From the NCBI GenBank assembly GCA_947449765.1, contig CANFSP010000007.1, forward strand, positions 1 to 64,000: a stretch of 64,000 nucleotides of DNA. The letters run 5' to 3'. Within the stretch, counting starts at the first letter, position 1. The number at the start of each line of letters is the position of its first letter. This document shows, piece by piece, positions 23,772-33,233 of the stretch. The translations under genes were made by a program, and so were the position numbers. This DNA comes from Actinomycetota bacterium (lineage in GTDB: Bacteria > Actinomycetota > Actinomycetes > Actinomycetales > Microbacteriaceae). The notes below the pieces were generated by a model, which did no database searches, was not told the DNA's origin, and worked only from the letters and a program-made list of their open reading frames with translations.

Positions 23772-25064
23772 ATGGCAGATCGCGAATACGGGTTCAAGAC
23801 TCGATCCATCCACGCAGGAAATATCCCCGATGAGGTCAGTGGCGCTAGAGCCCTCCCCATCTACCAGAGCAGTGCGTTTGTCTTTGATAATACGGATGAC
23901 GCTGCCGCCCGCTTTGCGTTGCAGAAGTACGGCAACATCTACTCGCGTCTGGCCAACCCGACCGTGGCTTCGTTTGAGGAACGCGTGGCAAGTCTCGAGG
24001 GTGGACTTGGTGCAGTCGCGACAGCATCCGGATTGTCTGCCCAGTACATCACGTTCGCCTCACTGTGTCGGGCCGGCGATCACATCGTGGCCTCAGCCAA
24101 CCTCTACGGCGGTTCCATCACGCAGCTCGACGTCACGCTTCGCCGTTTCGGCATCGAAACGACATTCGTCAACTCATCCAACCCTGAAGATTATGCCGCC
24201 GCCATCACCGACAAGACCAAGGTGATTTACGCCGAGACCGTGGCCAACCCGTCGGGCGAAATTGCCGACATCGAGGGTTTATCGGCGGTTGCTCGGGCAC
24301 ACGAGATTCCGCTGTTCATAGACTCCACCGTTGCCACACCCTACTTGTGTCGCCCGATGGAGTGGGGCGCGGATGTCGTTGTCCACTCGGCGACCAAGTT
24401 CCTCGGTGGCCACGGCACCACACTCGGTGGCATCGTCGTCGAATCGGGTCGGTTCCACTGGCACAGTGACAAGTTCCCGCTATTCGATGAGGTTGTCCCG
24501 TCGTACGGTGGCCTGACCTGGGCCGGCAATTTCGGCGAGTACGCCTTTCTCACCCGACTCCGTGCCGAACAGCTGCGCGACATCGGACCGGCACTGCCCC
24601 CTCACTCGGCCTGGCTGCTCGCACAGGGCGTTGAGACACTCCCCTACCGCATGCAGGCGCACGTCGACAATGCTCGCGCCGTCGCCAACTGGCTGGCTGA
24701 AGACAAGCGCGTGGAATCAGTCAACTGGGCCGGACTAGCGTCGCACCCGCACTACGACCGAGCACAGAAGTACCTGCCCTTGGGACCGGGCTCCGTTTTC
24801 GGCTTCACCGTGAAGGGCGGTCGGGATGTGGGGCGCGCGTTCATCGAGAACGTCAACCTGCTCAGCCACGTGGCCAACATTGGTGACGCAAAGTCGCTCG
24901 TCATCCACCCCGCCTCGACCACACACGCTCAGCTCTCGGATGAACAGCTTGAGGCAGCCGGAGTGGGGCCGGGGCTCATCCGACTTTCGGTTGGAATCGA
25001 AGATGTCGACGACATCATCTACGACATTGATCAGGCGCTGAGCGTTGCGCTCGCGGCGAAGTAG
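23772..25064 (+). CDS. metY: O-acetylhomoserine sulfhydrylase (PLP-dependent)
   Basis: 430 aa, the length of the MetY group rather than the shorter cystathionine synthases. It converts O-acetylhomoserine and sulfide to homocysteine. The N-terminus TRSIHAGNIPDEVSGARALPIYQ is shared with that group. The PLP lysine lies in VVHSATKFLGGHGTTLGG near residue 210, and IVHSATKF-type context, YSRLANPT and HPASTTHAQL are all present. The longer frame starting at 23631 runs inside the previous gene and is rejected. It is followed after 14 bases by a CoA-binding protein gene, probably in one operon. Confidence 0.93.
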   Translation: MADREYGFKTRSIHAGNIPDEVSGARALPIYQSSAFVFDNTDDAAARFALQKYGNIYSRLANPTVASFEERVASLEGGLGAVATASGLSAQYITFASLCRAGDHIVASANLYGGSITQLDVTLRRFGIETTFVNSSNPEDYAAAITDKTKVIYAETVANPSGEIADIEGLSAVARAHEIPLFIDSTVATPYLCRPMEWGADVVVHSATKFLGGHGTTLGGIVVESGRFHWHSDKFPLFDEVVPSYGGLTWAGNFGEYAFLTRLRAEQLRDIGPALPPHSAWLLAQGVETLPYRMQAHVDNARAVANWLAEDKRVESVNWAGLASHPHYDRAQKYLPLGPGSVFGFTVKGGRDVGRAFIENVNLLSHVANIGDAKSLVIHPASTTHAQLSDEQLEAAGVGPGLIRLSVGIEDVDDIIYDIDQALSVALAAK

Positions 25065-25078
25065 GAAGGCAGCACACG

Positions 25079-25648
25079 ATGGCTACTGAAGAACTCGTTC
25101 AACTGGCAAACGGATTAAGTTGCTCGATGCCGGCTAATTCTCCGCTGGCAAAACTTCTTCGCTCCCAGCGCACGTGGGTCGGGCCCGATGCCAAAGCACG
25201 AAAGCGCATCCTGGACAATGCTCAATCGATTGCGATTATCGGCATGTCTGACAAGCCACAACGCTCGAGCTACTTTGTCGGAACCTATCTTCTTCAATCG
25301 AGCAACTACCGGGTGTACTTCGTCAACCCGATGGTGAAGGGCGAAATCCTCGGGCAGCCGGTCTACCCCGATCTCGCGTCACTGCCTGAAGTTCCGGACA
25401 TTGTCGACGTCTTCCGCAAGGGCAGCGACATCCCCGCCGTGGTTGACGAGGTCGTTGCCGTCGGTTCGCCGGCCATCTGGGTACAGCTCGGCATTTACAA
25501 CGAGGATGCCGCGCGGTACGCCGAAGAAAAGGGGCTCACCGTCGTGATGGACAAGTGCATCAAGATTGAGCACGCACGCTTTGACGGAGGTCTCCACCTT
25601 CTCGGCTTCGACACCGGCGTCATTAGCGCTAAGCGCCACGCGCGCTAG
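25079..25648 (+). CDS. CoA-binding domain protein
   Basis: 189 aa Rossmann-like CoA-binding protein of the YccU type: IAIIGMSDKPQRSSYFVGTYL near residue 57 (nucleotide loop), NPMVKGEILGQPVYPDLASL near 85, VVDEVVAVGSPAIWVQLG near 122 and VMDKCIKIEH near 157. Proteins of this family bind CoA or related compounds; the role is not established. It follows metY by 14 bases, and that pairing recurs in actinobacteria, which suggests a link to sulfur amino acid metabolism. Confidence 0.88.
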   Translation: MATEELVQLANGLSCSMPANSPLAKLLRSQRTWVGPDAKARKRILDNAQSIAIIGMSDKPQRSSYFVGTYLLQSSNYRVYFVNPMVKGEILGQPVYPDLASLPEVPDIVDVFRKGSDIPAVVDEVVAVGSPAIWVQLGIYNEDAARYAEEKGLTVVMDKCIKIEHARFDGGLHLLGFDTGVISAKRHAR

Positions 25649-25688
25649 CCCGAACTGAGCGCGCATGCGACTCGAGGGCGGAAACCCT

Positions 25689-25739
25689 GAGCCTCTGCGC
25701 GGATTGAGCCTCTGCGCGGATTGAGCCTCTGCGCGGATT
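25689..25739. repeat. Three tandem 17-bp repeats
   Basis: GAGCCTCTGCGCGGATT occurs three times in a row, followed by a partial fourth copy that turns into GAGCCTGTCGAAATCC. The last form resembles a second dispersed intergenic element (TTGAGCCTGTCGAAA) seen in Microbacteriaceae genomes. It fills the 152-base gap between convergent genes. Confidence 0.85.
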
Positions 25740-25800
25740 GAGCCTGTCGAAATCCAACTTGTGGACAGCCAGTGTGACGACAGGCGCAACCCACGGAGGC

Positions 25801-27507
25801 TTAGCAGCGGTGTGTTGCGTGCTTGTGAAGGTCCTTGTGTTCGTCCGCGGGCACACTTTTCGCAACACCCATGAACGCGTCGAGGTCGATGCGATTCCCG
25901 CCGAGCCAGGTTCCTAGCACCTGGCACTCCGTCGAAAGCTTGAGCACATCCACCTCATACGGATCCGCCGAGAGCTCGACGAAGTCAGCGAGTTTGCCTA
26001 CCTCAATCGACCCGACAAGATCTTCACGTTTGAGAACTCGAGCGGCGTTGATGGTTTCCGCGGCGAGACCCTCGTGCAGGCTGATCTGCTGGTTTTCACC
26101 ACGCAGTGCACCGCTTCGCGTTCGGCGAGTGACCGCCGTCTGCACGTTGAGAAGCGGGGTTGGAGGTGTCACGGAACCATCATTGTGGAAGGCGACGGGC
26201 GCACCGGAATCGAACGCGTCACGAAAACGCTGCCACTGCGCGCCGTACTGAGAATCGAACATCTGGCCATCGAGCAAATCGCCCCAGTAATAGAACTGGA
26301 ACGGTGCCATGGAAAGCTGCAATCCCATGCGGGCTGCTCGTTCGAACTGATCGCCACGACACGCGCCAACGTGCTCAAGACGCCATCCGTGATTTGTGCC
26401 CATCAGCTTGTACTTGGTTAACGCGTTCTCGAAAGCATCCAGAACCACATCGAGACCCATGTCTCCGTTGACGTGCACCGACATTTGATTGCCTGTCGGC
26501 GCAAACTTGTCGAGCAAAGCGTCGAGGTCAGAACGCGTATAGTTCATGCCCTTCTCACCGATGCGATCTCCGGTGATTCCGGCACGCTTGGTGGCTTCGG
26601 TCTGCAGATACGGGAAGCTAATCGCGATGTTGCCGACCCACGGTGAACCGTCAGCCCAGAGCTTGATGCCCCCCTTGACCAATAAATCGGTGGAGACACT
26701 GCTCTCCAGAGGCAATTCGCAACCGTCCTCGGTGGACACGTGATAGAGCGAAACCCGCAGTGGATTGTTGGGCATCTGGGCAATCGCCTGGTACGCCGGC
26801 AAGAGGGCCTTGTTATAGGTCATCTCTGACGTCGAGGTGATGCCGTACTCAGCCATGATGCGGTAAAACGCCATAGCACTATGCAGCGGGTTGCCACCTA
26901 GAGCAGTCATCACAGGCTGAGCGACGATGAGCACCGCCGGTAACTCCCACGCCTGACCGACAAGCTTGCCATCGGCGTCACGCGTAAACGAGCCACCAAC
27001 CGGGTCAGCGGGCGGATTGACGTCCCATCCGTTCTGCTTGATCAATGCCGAGGTGAAGTACACCCCGTGACCCGAGTTATCAGCAACCACGGCAACTCGG
27101 TCACCAAAGATGGCGTCGAGGTCGGCCGCGTTCGGCATGGGTCGCTCGTGAAGGAGTGCGTCGAATCCGTTGAACAGGAGTGGTTTGTCTGCCGGCTCAC
27201 TCTTCATCGCGGCGGCAAACACGGCCAGGACATCATTCCAGGTCGGTGCATCCCACGGGGCAATCGAGTGAGCAGGAGCCTGAGTCGCGATACCGCTCAC
27301 GATCGGGTGGCTGTGCGACTCGACGAATCCAGGCATCAGCGCGGCGGCATGTGAATCGACCACCGATGCACCCGGCAACGCCGTCTGACAATCGGCGAGC
27401 GAGCCCACCGCGACAATTTTGCCGTTCGAGACCGCAACAGCTTCGGCCCGAGGAGCACTCTCATCCATCGTGATGATGGTGCCCGCGGTAATGATGACGT
27501 CAGACAT
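25801..27507 (-). CDS. Amidohydrolase family protein (YtcJ-like)
   Basis: 568 aa metal-dependent hydrolase of the amidohydrolase superfamily. Metal-ligand segments are visible: GFVESHSHP (HxH) near residue 60, MSVHVNGDMG and WRLEHVGAC in the barrel, and AFHNDGSVTPPTP with the late Asp. The N-terminal small beta domain begins IITAGTIITMDE. This group (YtcJ, COG1574) acts on N-formyl or N-acyl amides and similar compounds; the substrate is not known. Its ATG overlaps the TAA of the upstream MFS gene (TAATG), so transporter and hydrolase are coupled and probably act on the same compound. Confidence 0.9.
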   Translation of the reverse strand: MSDVIITAGTIITMDESAPRAEAVAVSNGKIVAVGSLADCQTALPGASVVDSHAAALMPGFVESHSHPIVSGIATQAPAHSIAPWDAPTWNDVLAVFAAAMKSEPADKPLLFNGFDALLHERPMPNAADLDAIFGDRVAVVADNSGHGVYFTSALIKQNGWDVNPPADPVGGSFTRDADGKLVGQAWELPAVLIVAQPVMTALGGNPLHSAMAFYRIMAEYGITSTSEMTYNKALLPAYQAIAQMPNNPLRVSLYHVSTEDGCELPLESSVSTDLLVKGGIKLWADGSPWVGNIAISFPYLQTEATKRAGITGDRIGEKGMNYTRSDLDALLDKFAPTGNQMSVHVNGDMGLDVVLDAFENALTKYKLMGTNHGWRLEHVGACRGDQFERAARMGLQLSMAPFQFYYWGDLLDGQMFDSQYGAQWQRFRDAFDSGAPVAFHNDGSVTPPTPLLNVQTAVTRRTRSGALRGENQQISLHEGLAAETINAARVLKREDLVGSIEVGKLADFVELSADPYEVDVLKLSTECQVLGTWLGGNRIDLDAFMGVAKSVPADEHKDLHKHATHRC

Positions 27508-29096
27508 TATTTTGCACTCTTCTTCTTGGCGGCCTTTTCAGCGAGTTTTTCTTCGAGGAACTGATCGACGGGCTCGTTGGCGCCCTTGCGGCTGAGCGAA
27601 ATGAACATGAGCACACCCGCGACAGCAATCAGGACGGCACTAATTGCTGCCGTCTCGGCGAAAGCTGCCGAATAGGCGCCCTCAATTGCTGTCTGCCCCG
27701 CGGAGGTCAGCGCGGCATTCACTGCAGAGTCAGATCCAGTCGCGCTACCGGTTGCCATGAAGTGGGTAATCGTGTCCCAGTTGCTTTGACCCGTTACCGC
27801 TCCCTTGGTGATGTGATCCACCTTTTGCACCGTCATGATGCTGATTGCGGTGGTTGTTCCTGTCAGACCAAGTGAGTAGCCGAACTGTCCGACGACGAGC
27901 TTGCTCGAGCTCACCGGCCCAAAGAACCTAGCAGGCGCCAAACCGAGAAACAGGTTGCCCTGGGTGGTTGCATTCATCATGTAGCCGACTCCCGCGATAA
28001 CGAGACCCGGAACGAAGATGAGGTAGTTGTCAACCGACCCGGCAAAGACGAAGTCGATGAAACCAACTACCAGAAGCCCATAGCCGAACACCGCGATGAA
28101 TCGAGCCGGCTTGCCCCTACCGAGCAGGGCACCAGCGATGAGCGAACCTGCGATGCCGGCAGCCGTGGCGGGAAGCTGTGCGACACCGATCAGGGCTGTG
28201 GGCACGTGAGTCACATACTGCCAAATGTTGGGGAGCATCTGGCTGATGGCGCCAGAACCGAAGTTCCAGAAAATGCCCATGATAACTGCGCCCACGAAAG
28301 CGGGGTGCTTGAGCATCTCAATCGGGAATACGGGGTGAGACGAGCGTTGCTCACGAATGACGAATGCGAACAGCGCGACGAGACCCACGAGCATCGGAAT
28401 CAGGAACGCTGCAGAAGCCATGCCGTTCGTTGCCTGACTGATGCCGTAAAGGAGTCCGGAGACACCGATGGCGAGGAAAATCATTCCGAAGAAGTCGATC
28501 TTGCCGCCAGGAACCTTATCCACCTTGGGCAGGATGATCGGAATGAGCACGAACGCGAGCACCGAAACCACTGGCAGGATGAAGTACGCATACCTCCAAT
28601 CGATACCGACGAGGATGCCACCAAGCACCATGGCCACCACCGGAATCACGCCATTGGTGACGTTGAACAGCGCCATAGCTGGGCCAAGCGACTTCGTCGA
28701 GGAGACGTTCTTCAGCATGCCGTAAGCGCCACCGAAAACCATTCCGAGAGCAACACCGGTGATGACGCGACCGCCCAAGTACATTCCTGCGTTGAGCGAG
28801 AATGCCGTGAGAAGCTGACCCGCCAGGCTCAGAAGCAGAGCCAATGAAACCACGAGGCGACGACCAACTCGGTCGGCAAGCAAACCGCCAGGGATAACCG
28901 TTGCGGCGAGCGCAAGTGTCGAAATACCAGCGGCGAGAGCTTGAGTCGAGGAGTCAAAGTTGAGCGAGTCCGACGCTTTTGCCAGAGCCATCGAGGAGAT
29001 GATTGGGTCGGCGACCTGAATGGCGCCAATGACACCGAGTAACAGAACCGCGACGGTGCGGAATCCTGTTGCGGGAATTTCTTTCGTGGGCGCCAT
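27507..29096 (-). CDS. MFS transporter, probable 14-TM DHA2-like
   Basis: 529 aa with many hydrophobic helices. The MFS signature GGLLADRVGRRLVV lies after helix 2 (near residues 73-86), with GRVITGVALGMVFGGAYG in helix 4. The lysine-rich C-terminus (EEKLAEKAAKKKSAK) is cytoplasmic. Length and motifs fit the DHA2 group, which mostly exports drugs, but coupling by TAATG to the amidohydrolase gene suggests uptake or efflux of that enzyme's substrate or product. Confidence 0.88.
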   Translation of the reverse strand: MAPTKEIPATGFRTVAVLLLGVIGAIQVADPIISSMALAKASDSLNFDSSTQALAAGISTLALAATVIPGGLLADRVGRRLVVSLALLLSLAGQLLTAFSLNAGMYLGGRVITGVALGMVFGGAYGMLKNVSSTKSLGPAMALFNVTNGVIPVVAMVLGGILVGIDWRYAYFILPVVSVLAFVLIPIILPKVDKVPGGKIDFFGMIFLAIGVSGLLYGISQATNGMASAAFLIPMLVGLVALFAFVIREQRSSHPVFPIEMLKHPAFVGAVIMGIFWNFGSGAISQMLPNIWQYVTHVPTALIGVAQLPATAAGIAGSLIAGALLGRGKPARFIAVFGYGLLVVGFIDFVFAGSVDNYLIFVPGLVIAGVGYMMNATTQGNLFLGLAPARFFGPVSSSKLVVGQFGYSLGLTGTTTAISIMTVQKVDHITKGAVTGQSNWDTITHFMATGSATGSDSAVNAALTSAGQTAIEGAYSAAFAETAAISAVLIAVAGVLMFISLSRKGANEPVDQFLEEKLAEKAAKKKSAK

Positions 29097-29124
29097 GCGC
29101 TCGCTCCTTTTTGTTGAGGTGGCT

Positions 29125-29901
29125 TTAATATATCGGTCTATGGGGCTTTGTTAATCGAATTGCTCGGACGGCGAATTGCGCGGCGATGCCCAACATGAGA
29201 ATCGCGAAGAGAATATTGTTCACTGTCTCCGGCATCGCCTTGGCGACGATGACTCCGGTAAACGAGACAGCGCCTGCAATCACTCCGATGGAAAGACCAA
29301 CCTTGACGTCAACAAATCCATTGCGCAGATTCACCCAACCTCCCACGAGCGAGGCGGGAATGAGCATTACCAGAGATGTGCCCTTTGCTTCGAAACTTGA
29401 GAATCCAAAAAAGATGACGAGAAGCGGGACGACAATGATTCCGCCACCGACCCCCAACAATCCGGCAAGCAACCCGGCGAAGACACCAATTCCGGCCATC
29501 TCGAGGTAGTTTCCCCAGTCCAAACCAGTGTTCGTGTCAATACCGCCAGAGTCGATTGAAAACATCATGCGAACAGCAAGAACGAGGACCAGCGCGACAA
29601 AAATCCACAGGATGACCCGTGCGGACACGACTTTGAGCAACCGGGCGCCAACATACGATCCGGTGATTGACCCCACAGATAGGGCCACAGCGGGCAACCA
29701 GAGGACTCCACCACTTGCTGCGTAACTGACTGTTCCGGCGACGGCGGTCACGGCAATGGCGGCTAGTGACGTAGCCGAAGCTTTCTTGATGTCGAAAGCA
29801 AAGAACGCCATGAGCAACGGAATGATGATGAACCCACCGCCGACACCAAACAAACCGCTGAGGAATCCGCCAATTAGACCGATGCCAACCAGCGCGATCA
29901 C
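29125..29901 (-). CDS. TauE/SafE-family membrane transporter (sulfite exporter-like)
   Basis: A 258-aa protein with about eight hydrophobic segments arranged as two repeats. Each repeat begins with the family glycine motif: GGFLSGLFGVGGGFIIIPLL near residue 10 and AGLLAGLLGVGGGIIVVPLL near 138. Members export sulfite, sulfoacetate or other organic anions. It lies between the MFS gene and the amino acid ABC operon on the same strand, 11 bases after the ABC ATPase stop. Confidence 0.92.
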   Translation of the reverse strand: MIALVGIGLIGGFLSGLFGVGGGFIIIPLLMAFFAFDIKKASATSLAAIAVTAVAGTVSYAASGGVLWLPAVALSVGSITGSYVGARLLKVVSARVILWIFVALVLVLAVRMMFSIDSGGIDTNTGLDWGNYLEMAGIGVFAGLLAGLLGVGGGIIVVPLLVIFFGFSSFEAKGTSLVMLIPASLVGGWVNLRNGFVDVKVGLSIGVIAGAVSFTGVIVAKAMPETVNNILFAILMLGIAAQFAVRAIRLTKPHRPIY

Positions 29902-29912
29902 GCGCCGGGCGA

Positions 29913-30669
<757 letters not shown>

Positions 30670-30677
<8 letters not shown>

Positions 30678-31614
30678 GGTTATTCACCTTGTCTGCAATG
30701 CGTCGCTTTGTCTTGCGTACCTGCTCGAAACCGGTGCCACGCGCGAATCGGCGTTCGAGGTAGAACTGACCAATCATCATGATGCTGGTGAACGCGAGGT
30801 ACCAAATGGAAGCCACAATGAGCAGAGGGATTGGGTTGAACGTTTCGACGGCAATGTCTCGAGTTCGTGTGTAGAGGTCGAATGTGTACGGAACCGCGGT
30901 GACGAGTGACGTGGTCTTCAGCATTGAAATGACCTCGTTGCCCGTGGGCGGAATGATGATGCGCATTGATTGGGGAATGATGACCCGACTCATCGACTGT
31001 GACCAGGACATACCGAGTGCCGTGGAGGCCTCAATCTGTCCCTTGTCGACCGACAGGATTCCAGCGCGAACGATTTCGGCCATGTACGCCGCTTCATTGA
31101 GGGCAAGTCCGATGATGGCGAGAGTAAACGCATTGAGGGCAACCGTGGTTTGGATTGTGAACCACGGCTGAAGGAACGGGATGCCGATTGAAATGTTTTG
31201 GTAAATGACCGCGATGAGACCCCAGAAGACGAGCTGCACATAGACCGGTGTGCCACGGAAAATCCAGAGATAGACCCATGAGACGGATTTGAGCACCGGG
31301 TTCGGTGAGAGCCGCATGACGGCCAAGATGATGCCCAAGATGACGGCGATCACCATCGAGTAGATGGTGAGTTGGAGGGTGTTGAAGGCGGCCCCGATGA
31401 CGCGCGGGTCGAAAACGTACTTGCCCACTGACGCCCAGTCATACGCGGGTCGGCCGGCGGCGTCAATGATGAAGAGAACCGCGATGAGGATGACGAGCGC
31501 GGCGAAAATGTTTCGCCACGGGTGGCGAAGTTTGACCGCCTTGATGACTTCGGGGGAAGACCCGTTCGGCGACAGAGTTTCCTCTGCCGCCGAACGGGCT
31601 TGTGAACTGGTCAC
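30670..31614 (-). CDS. Polar amino acid ABC transporter permease
   Basis: 314 aa with a cytoplasmic N-terminal extension of about 35 residues, then about five to six helices. The HisM/GlnP segment [14 protein letters not shown] lies near residue 138 and the EAA loop [21 protein letters not shown] near 205. It is a fusion-free, single permease, presumably acting as a homodimer. It lies 6 bases after the binding-protein gene and overlaps the ATPase gene. Confidence 0.93.
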
Positions 31615-31620
31615 GAAAGA

Positions 31621-32505
31621 CTAGCTCGCGGTTGCGCCGTTGATGGTGGCAACCTTGATTGCGCCCTCACCAACGCCCCACTTGTCGAGGATGGCCATGT
31701 AGGTGCCGTCATCGATGAGTGACTGGAGTGCAGCCTGGATCGCCTTGTCGAGTCCCGCAGTCTTGCTCAGTGCGTAACCGTAAGGCGCAACATCGAACGA
31801 GCTACCGGCAGCCTGGAGCTTGCCCTTTGACTGAGCGATTGCGTAAGCGGTAACCGGTGAGTCAGCGCTCATCGCGTCGACCTGACCGAGAACGACTGCC
31901 GAGGTGGCTGCATCCTGCGTGTCAAAAGGAACAATTTCGATTGCGGCCTTGCCAGCGGCAACACACGCGTCTGACTTCGCAGGAACCTCATCGGTGTGCT
32001 GGTACGTCGTAGCCTGTACTGCAACCTTGAGTCCACAGGCGTCGTCGGGGTTTACCGTCTTGCCGGCGGGCGAAGCCCAGAGGATTCCGGCCTGGTAGTA
32101 GTTGACGAAGTTGACCTGCTGCTCACGCTCGGCGTTGTCGGTGAACGACGAAACACCCATGTTGACCTTGTCACCCTCAACGCTCGGGATGATGTTTGCG
32201 AACGCGGCGACAGTCCATGACGACTTGAGGCCGAGCTTGGCAGCGACCGCGTCAGCGAGCTCAACATCCCAACCGATGGGGTTTCCGGCTTCATCTTTGT
32301 ACTCGTTAGGCGGGTACGTTGCGTCTACGCCCATGTTGAGTACACCAGCGGTTTTGATGGCGTCGGGGAGCAATGCCACAGCTGCAGCGTCAGGGGCAAT
32401 CGTGGGAGCTGCAGTGGTGTTGCCACCGCCGCCACCGCCGGCACAACCGGTCAGGGCAAGGGCCGCTGCTGCCAAGACGGCAGGAACAAGCATCTTGATG
32501 CGCAT
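31621..32505 (-). CDS. Polar amino acid ABC transporter substrate-binding lipoprotein
   Basis: 294 aa. A lipobox LALTGC ends at Cys21, followed by a Gly-rich linker, so the mature protein is a membrane-anchored lipoprotein. The family 3 solute-binding fold is shown by LNMGVDATYPPNEYKDEAGNPIGWDVELA near residue 55 and VSSFTDNAEREQQVNFV near 115. First gene of the three-gene amino acid uptake operon. The specificity (charged or polar residue) cannot be read directly. Confidence 0.93.
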   Translation of the reverse strand: MRIKMLVPAVLAAAALALTGCAGGGGGGNTTAAPTIAPDAAAVALLPDAIKTAGVLNMGVDATYPPNEYKDEAGNPIGWDVELADAVAAKLGLKSSWTVAAFANIIPSVEGDKVNMGVSSFTDNAEREQQVNFVNYYQAGILWASPAGKTVNPDDACGLKVAVQATTYQHTDEVPAKSDACVAAGKAAIEIVPFDTQDAATSAVVLGQVDAMSADSPVTAYAIAQSKGKLQAAGSSFDVAPYGYALSKTAGLDKAIQAALQSLIDDGTYMAILDKWGVGEGAIKVATINGATAS

Positions 32506-32532
32506 GAAGAAACTTCTTTCTCTTGGTGAAGT

Positions 32533-32544
32533 GGTCTGAAGACC
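32533..32544. promoter_or_regulatory. 12-bp palindrome upstream of the amino acid ABC operon
   Basis: GGTCTGAAGACC, a perfect inverted repeat of five bases around GA, lies 27 bases upstream of the start codon of the binding-protein gene. It is a plausible operator, but no regulator is known. Confidence 0.35.
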
Positions 32545-32630
32545 TGTCTAAACCATAACGCAGGTGATGTTTCACCGGCATTACGTCAGAGAAAATTCCG
32601 ACGTTTTACAAAGGAAGAGAGCTGTAGACC

Positions 32631-33233
32631 TTAGTTTGCAACGGTGAATCGGCGACCCTGATGTTTCGGGTTTTCAATCTCGTCGATCACTGCCACACCA
32701 AAGTCTTCACTCGAGATGTTTTCGCCGGCAGGGCTGTCGAGCGCTGAGACATACTCCCCTGTTCGCTCACCCGGTTGAATCATGGGTGCCGGCGAGATGA
32801 GGGTCCAATCAAGATCACTGGATGTCTCGTAGATGCCCAAAACCGCCGTCATTGTTTCTGCCTCGGGCTTGAACATGTCGGGAAAGCCCTCGGTGTCTTT
32901 GAGTCGCACGTCACCCACAAAGAGCGAGCCGGCACCGCCGACAATAACAAGTCGCGCATCCGGATGCGACTGCACAATCGCCCGGTGAGCATCGAGGATG
33001 AGCGAATGCGGTTCGCCCGTCCGGCTTGGACCGGAGGCGATGACCACAACGTCGTGCTTGTCGGCAACCTCGGTGAATGTGGCGAGGTCTGACAGATCCG
33101 CCTGAGCGCCGAACGCACCGTTGATGGACGTGCCGCTGCGGCTGAGCGCGGTGACCTGATGTCCCCTCGCTACAGCCTCAGTGGTGACGCGGCTCCCGAC
33201 CATGCCGGTCGCGCCATAGACCGCAATCTTCAC
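32631..33233 (-). CDS. NAD(P)-binding oxidoreductase (COG2910-like)
   Basis: 200 aa. The nucleotide loop KIAVYGATGMVGSRV begins at residue 2, as in atypical short-chain dehydrogenases / NAD(P)H-flavin reductase-like proteins of the NmrA group. IVGGAGSLFV near 100 and TLISPAPMIQPGERTG near 145 match that group. I start at GTG 33233, which shares one base with the nrdB TAG stop (TAGTG). The longer frame runs inside nrdB. The function is unknown; translational coupling to nrdB may be only positional. Confidence 0.85.
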   Translation of the reverse strand: MKIAVYGATGMVGSRVTTEAVARGHQVTALSRSGTSINGAFGAQADLSDLATFTEVADKHDVVVIASGPSRTGEPHSLILDAHRAIVQSHPDARLVIVGGAGSLFVGDVRLKDTEGFPDMFKPEAETMTAVLGIYETSSDLDWTLISPAPMIQPGERTGEYVSALDSPAGENISSEDFGVAVIDEIENPKHQGRRFTVAN

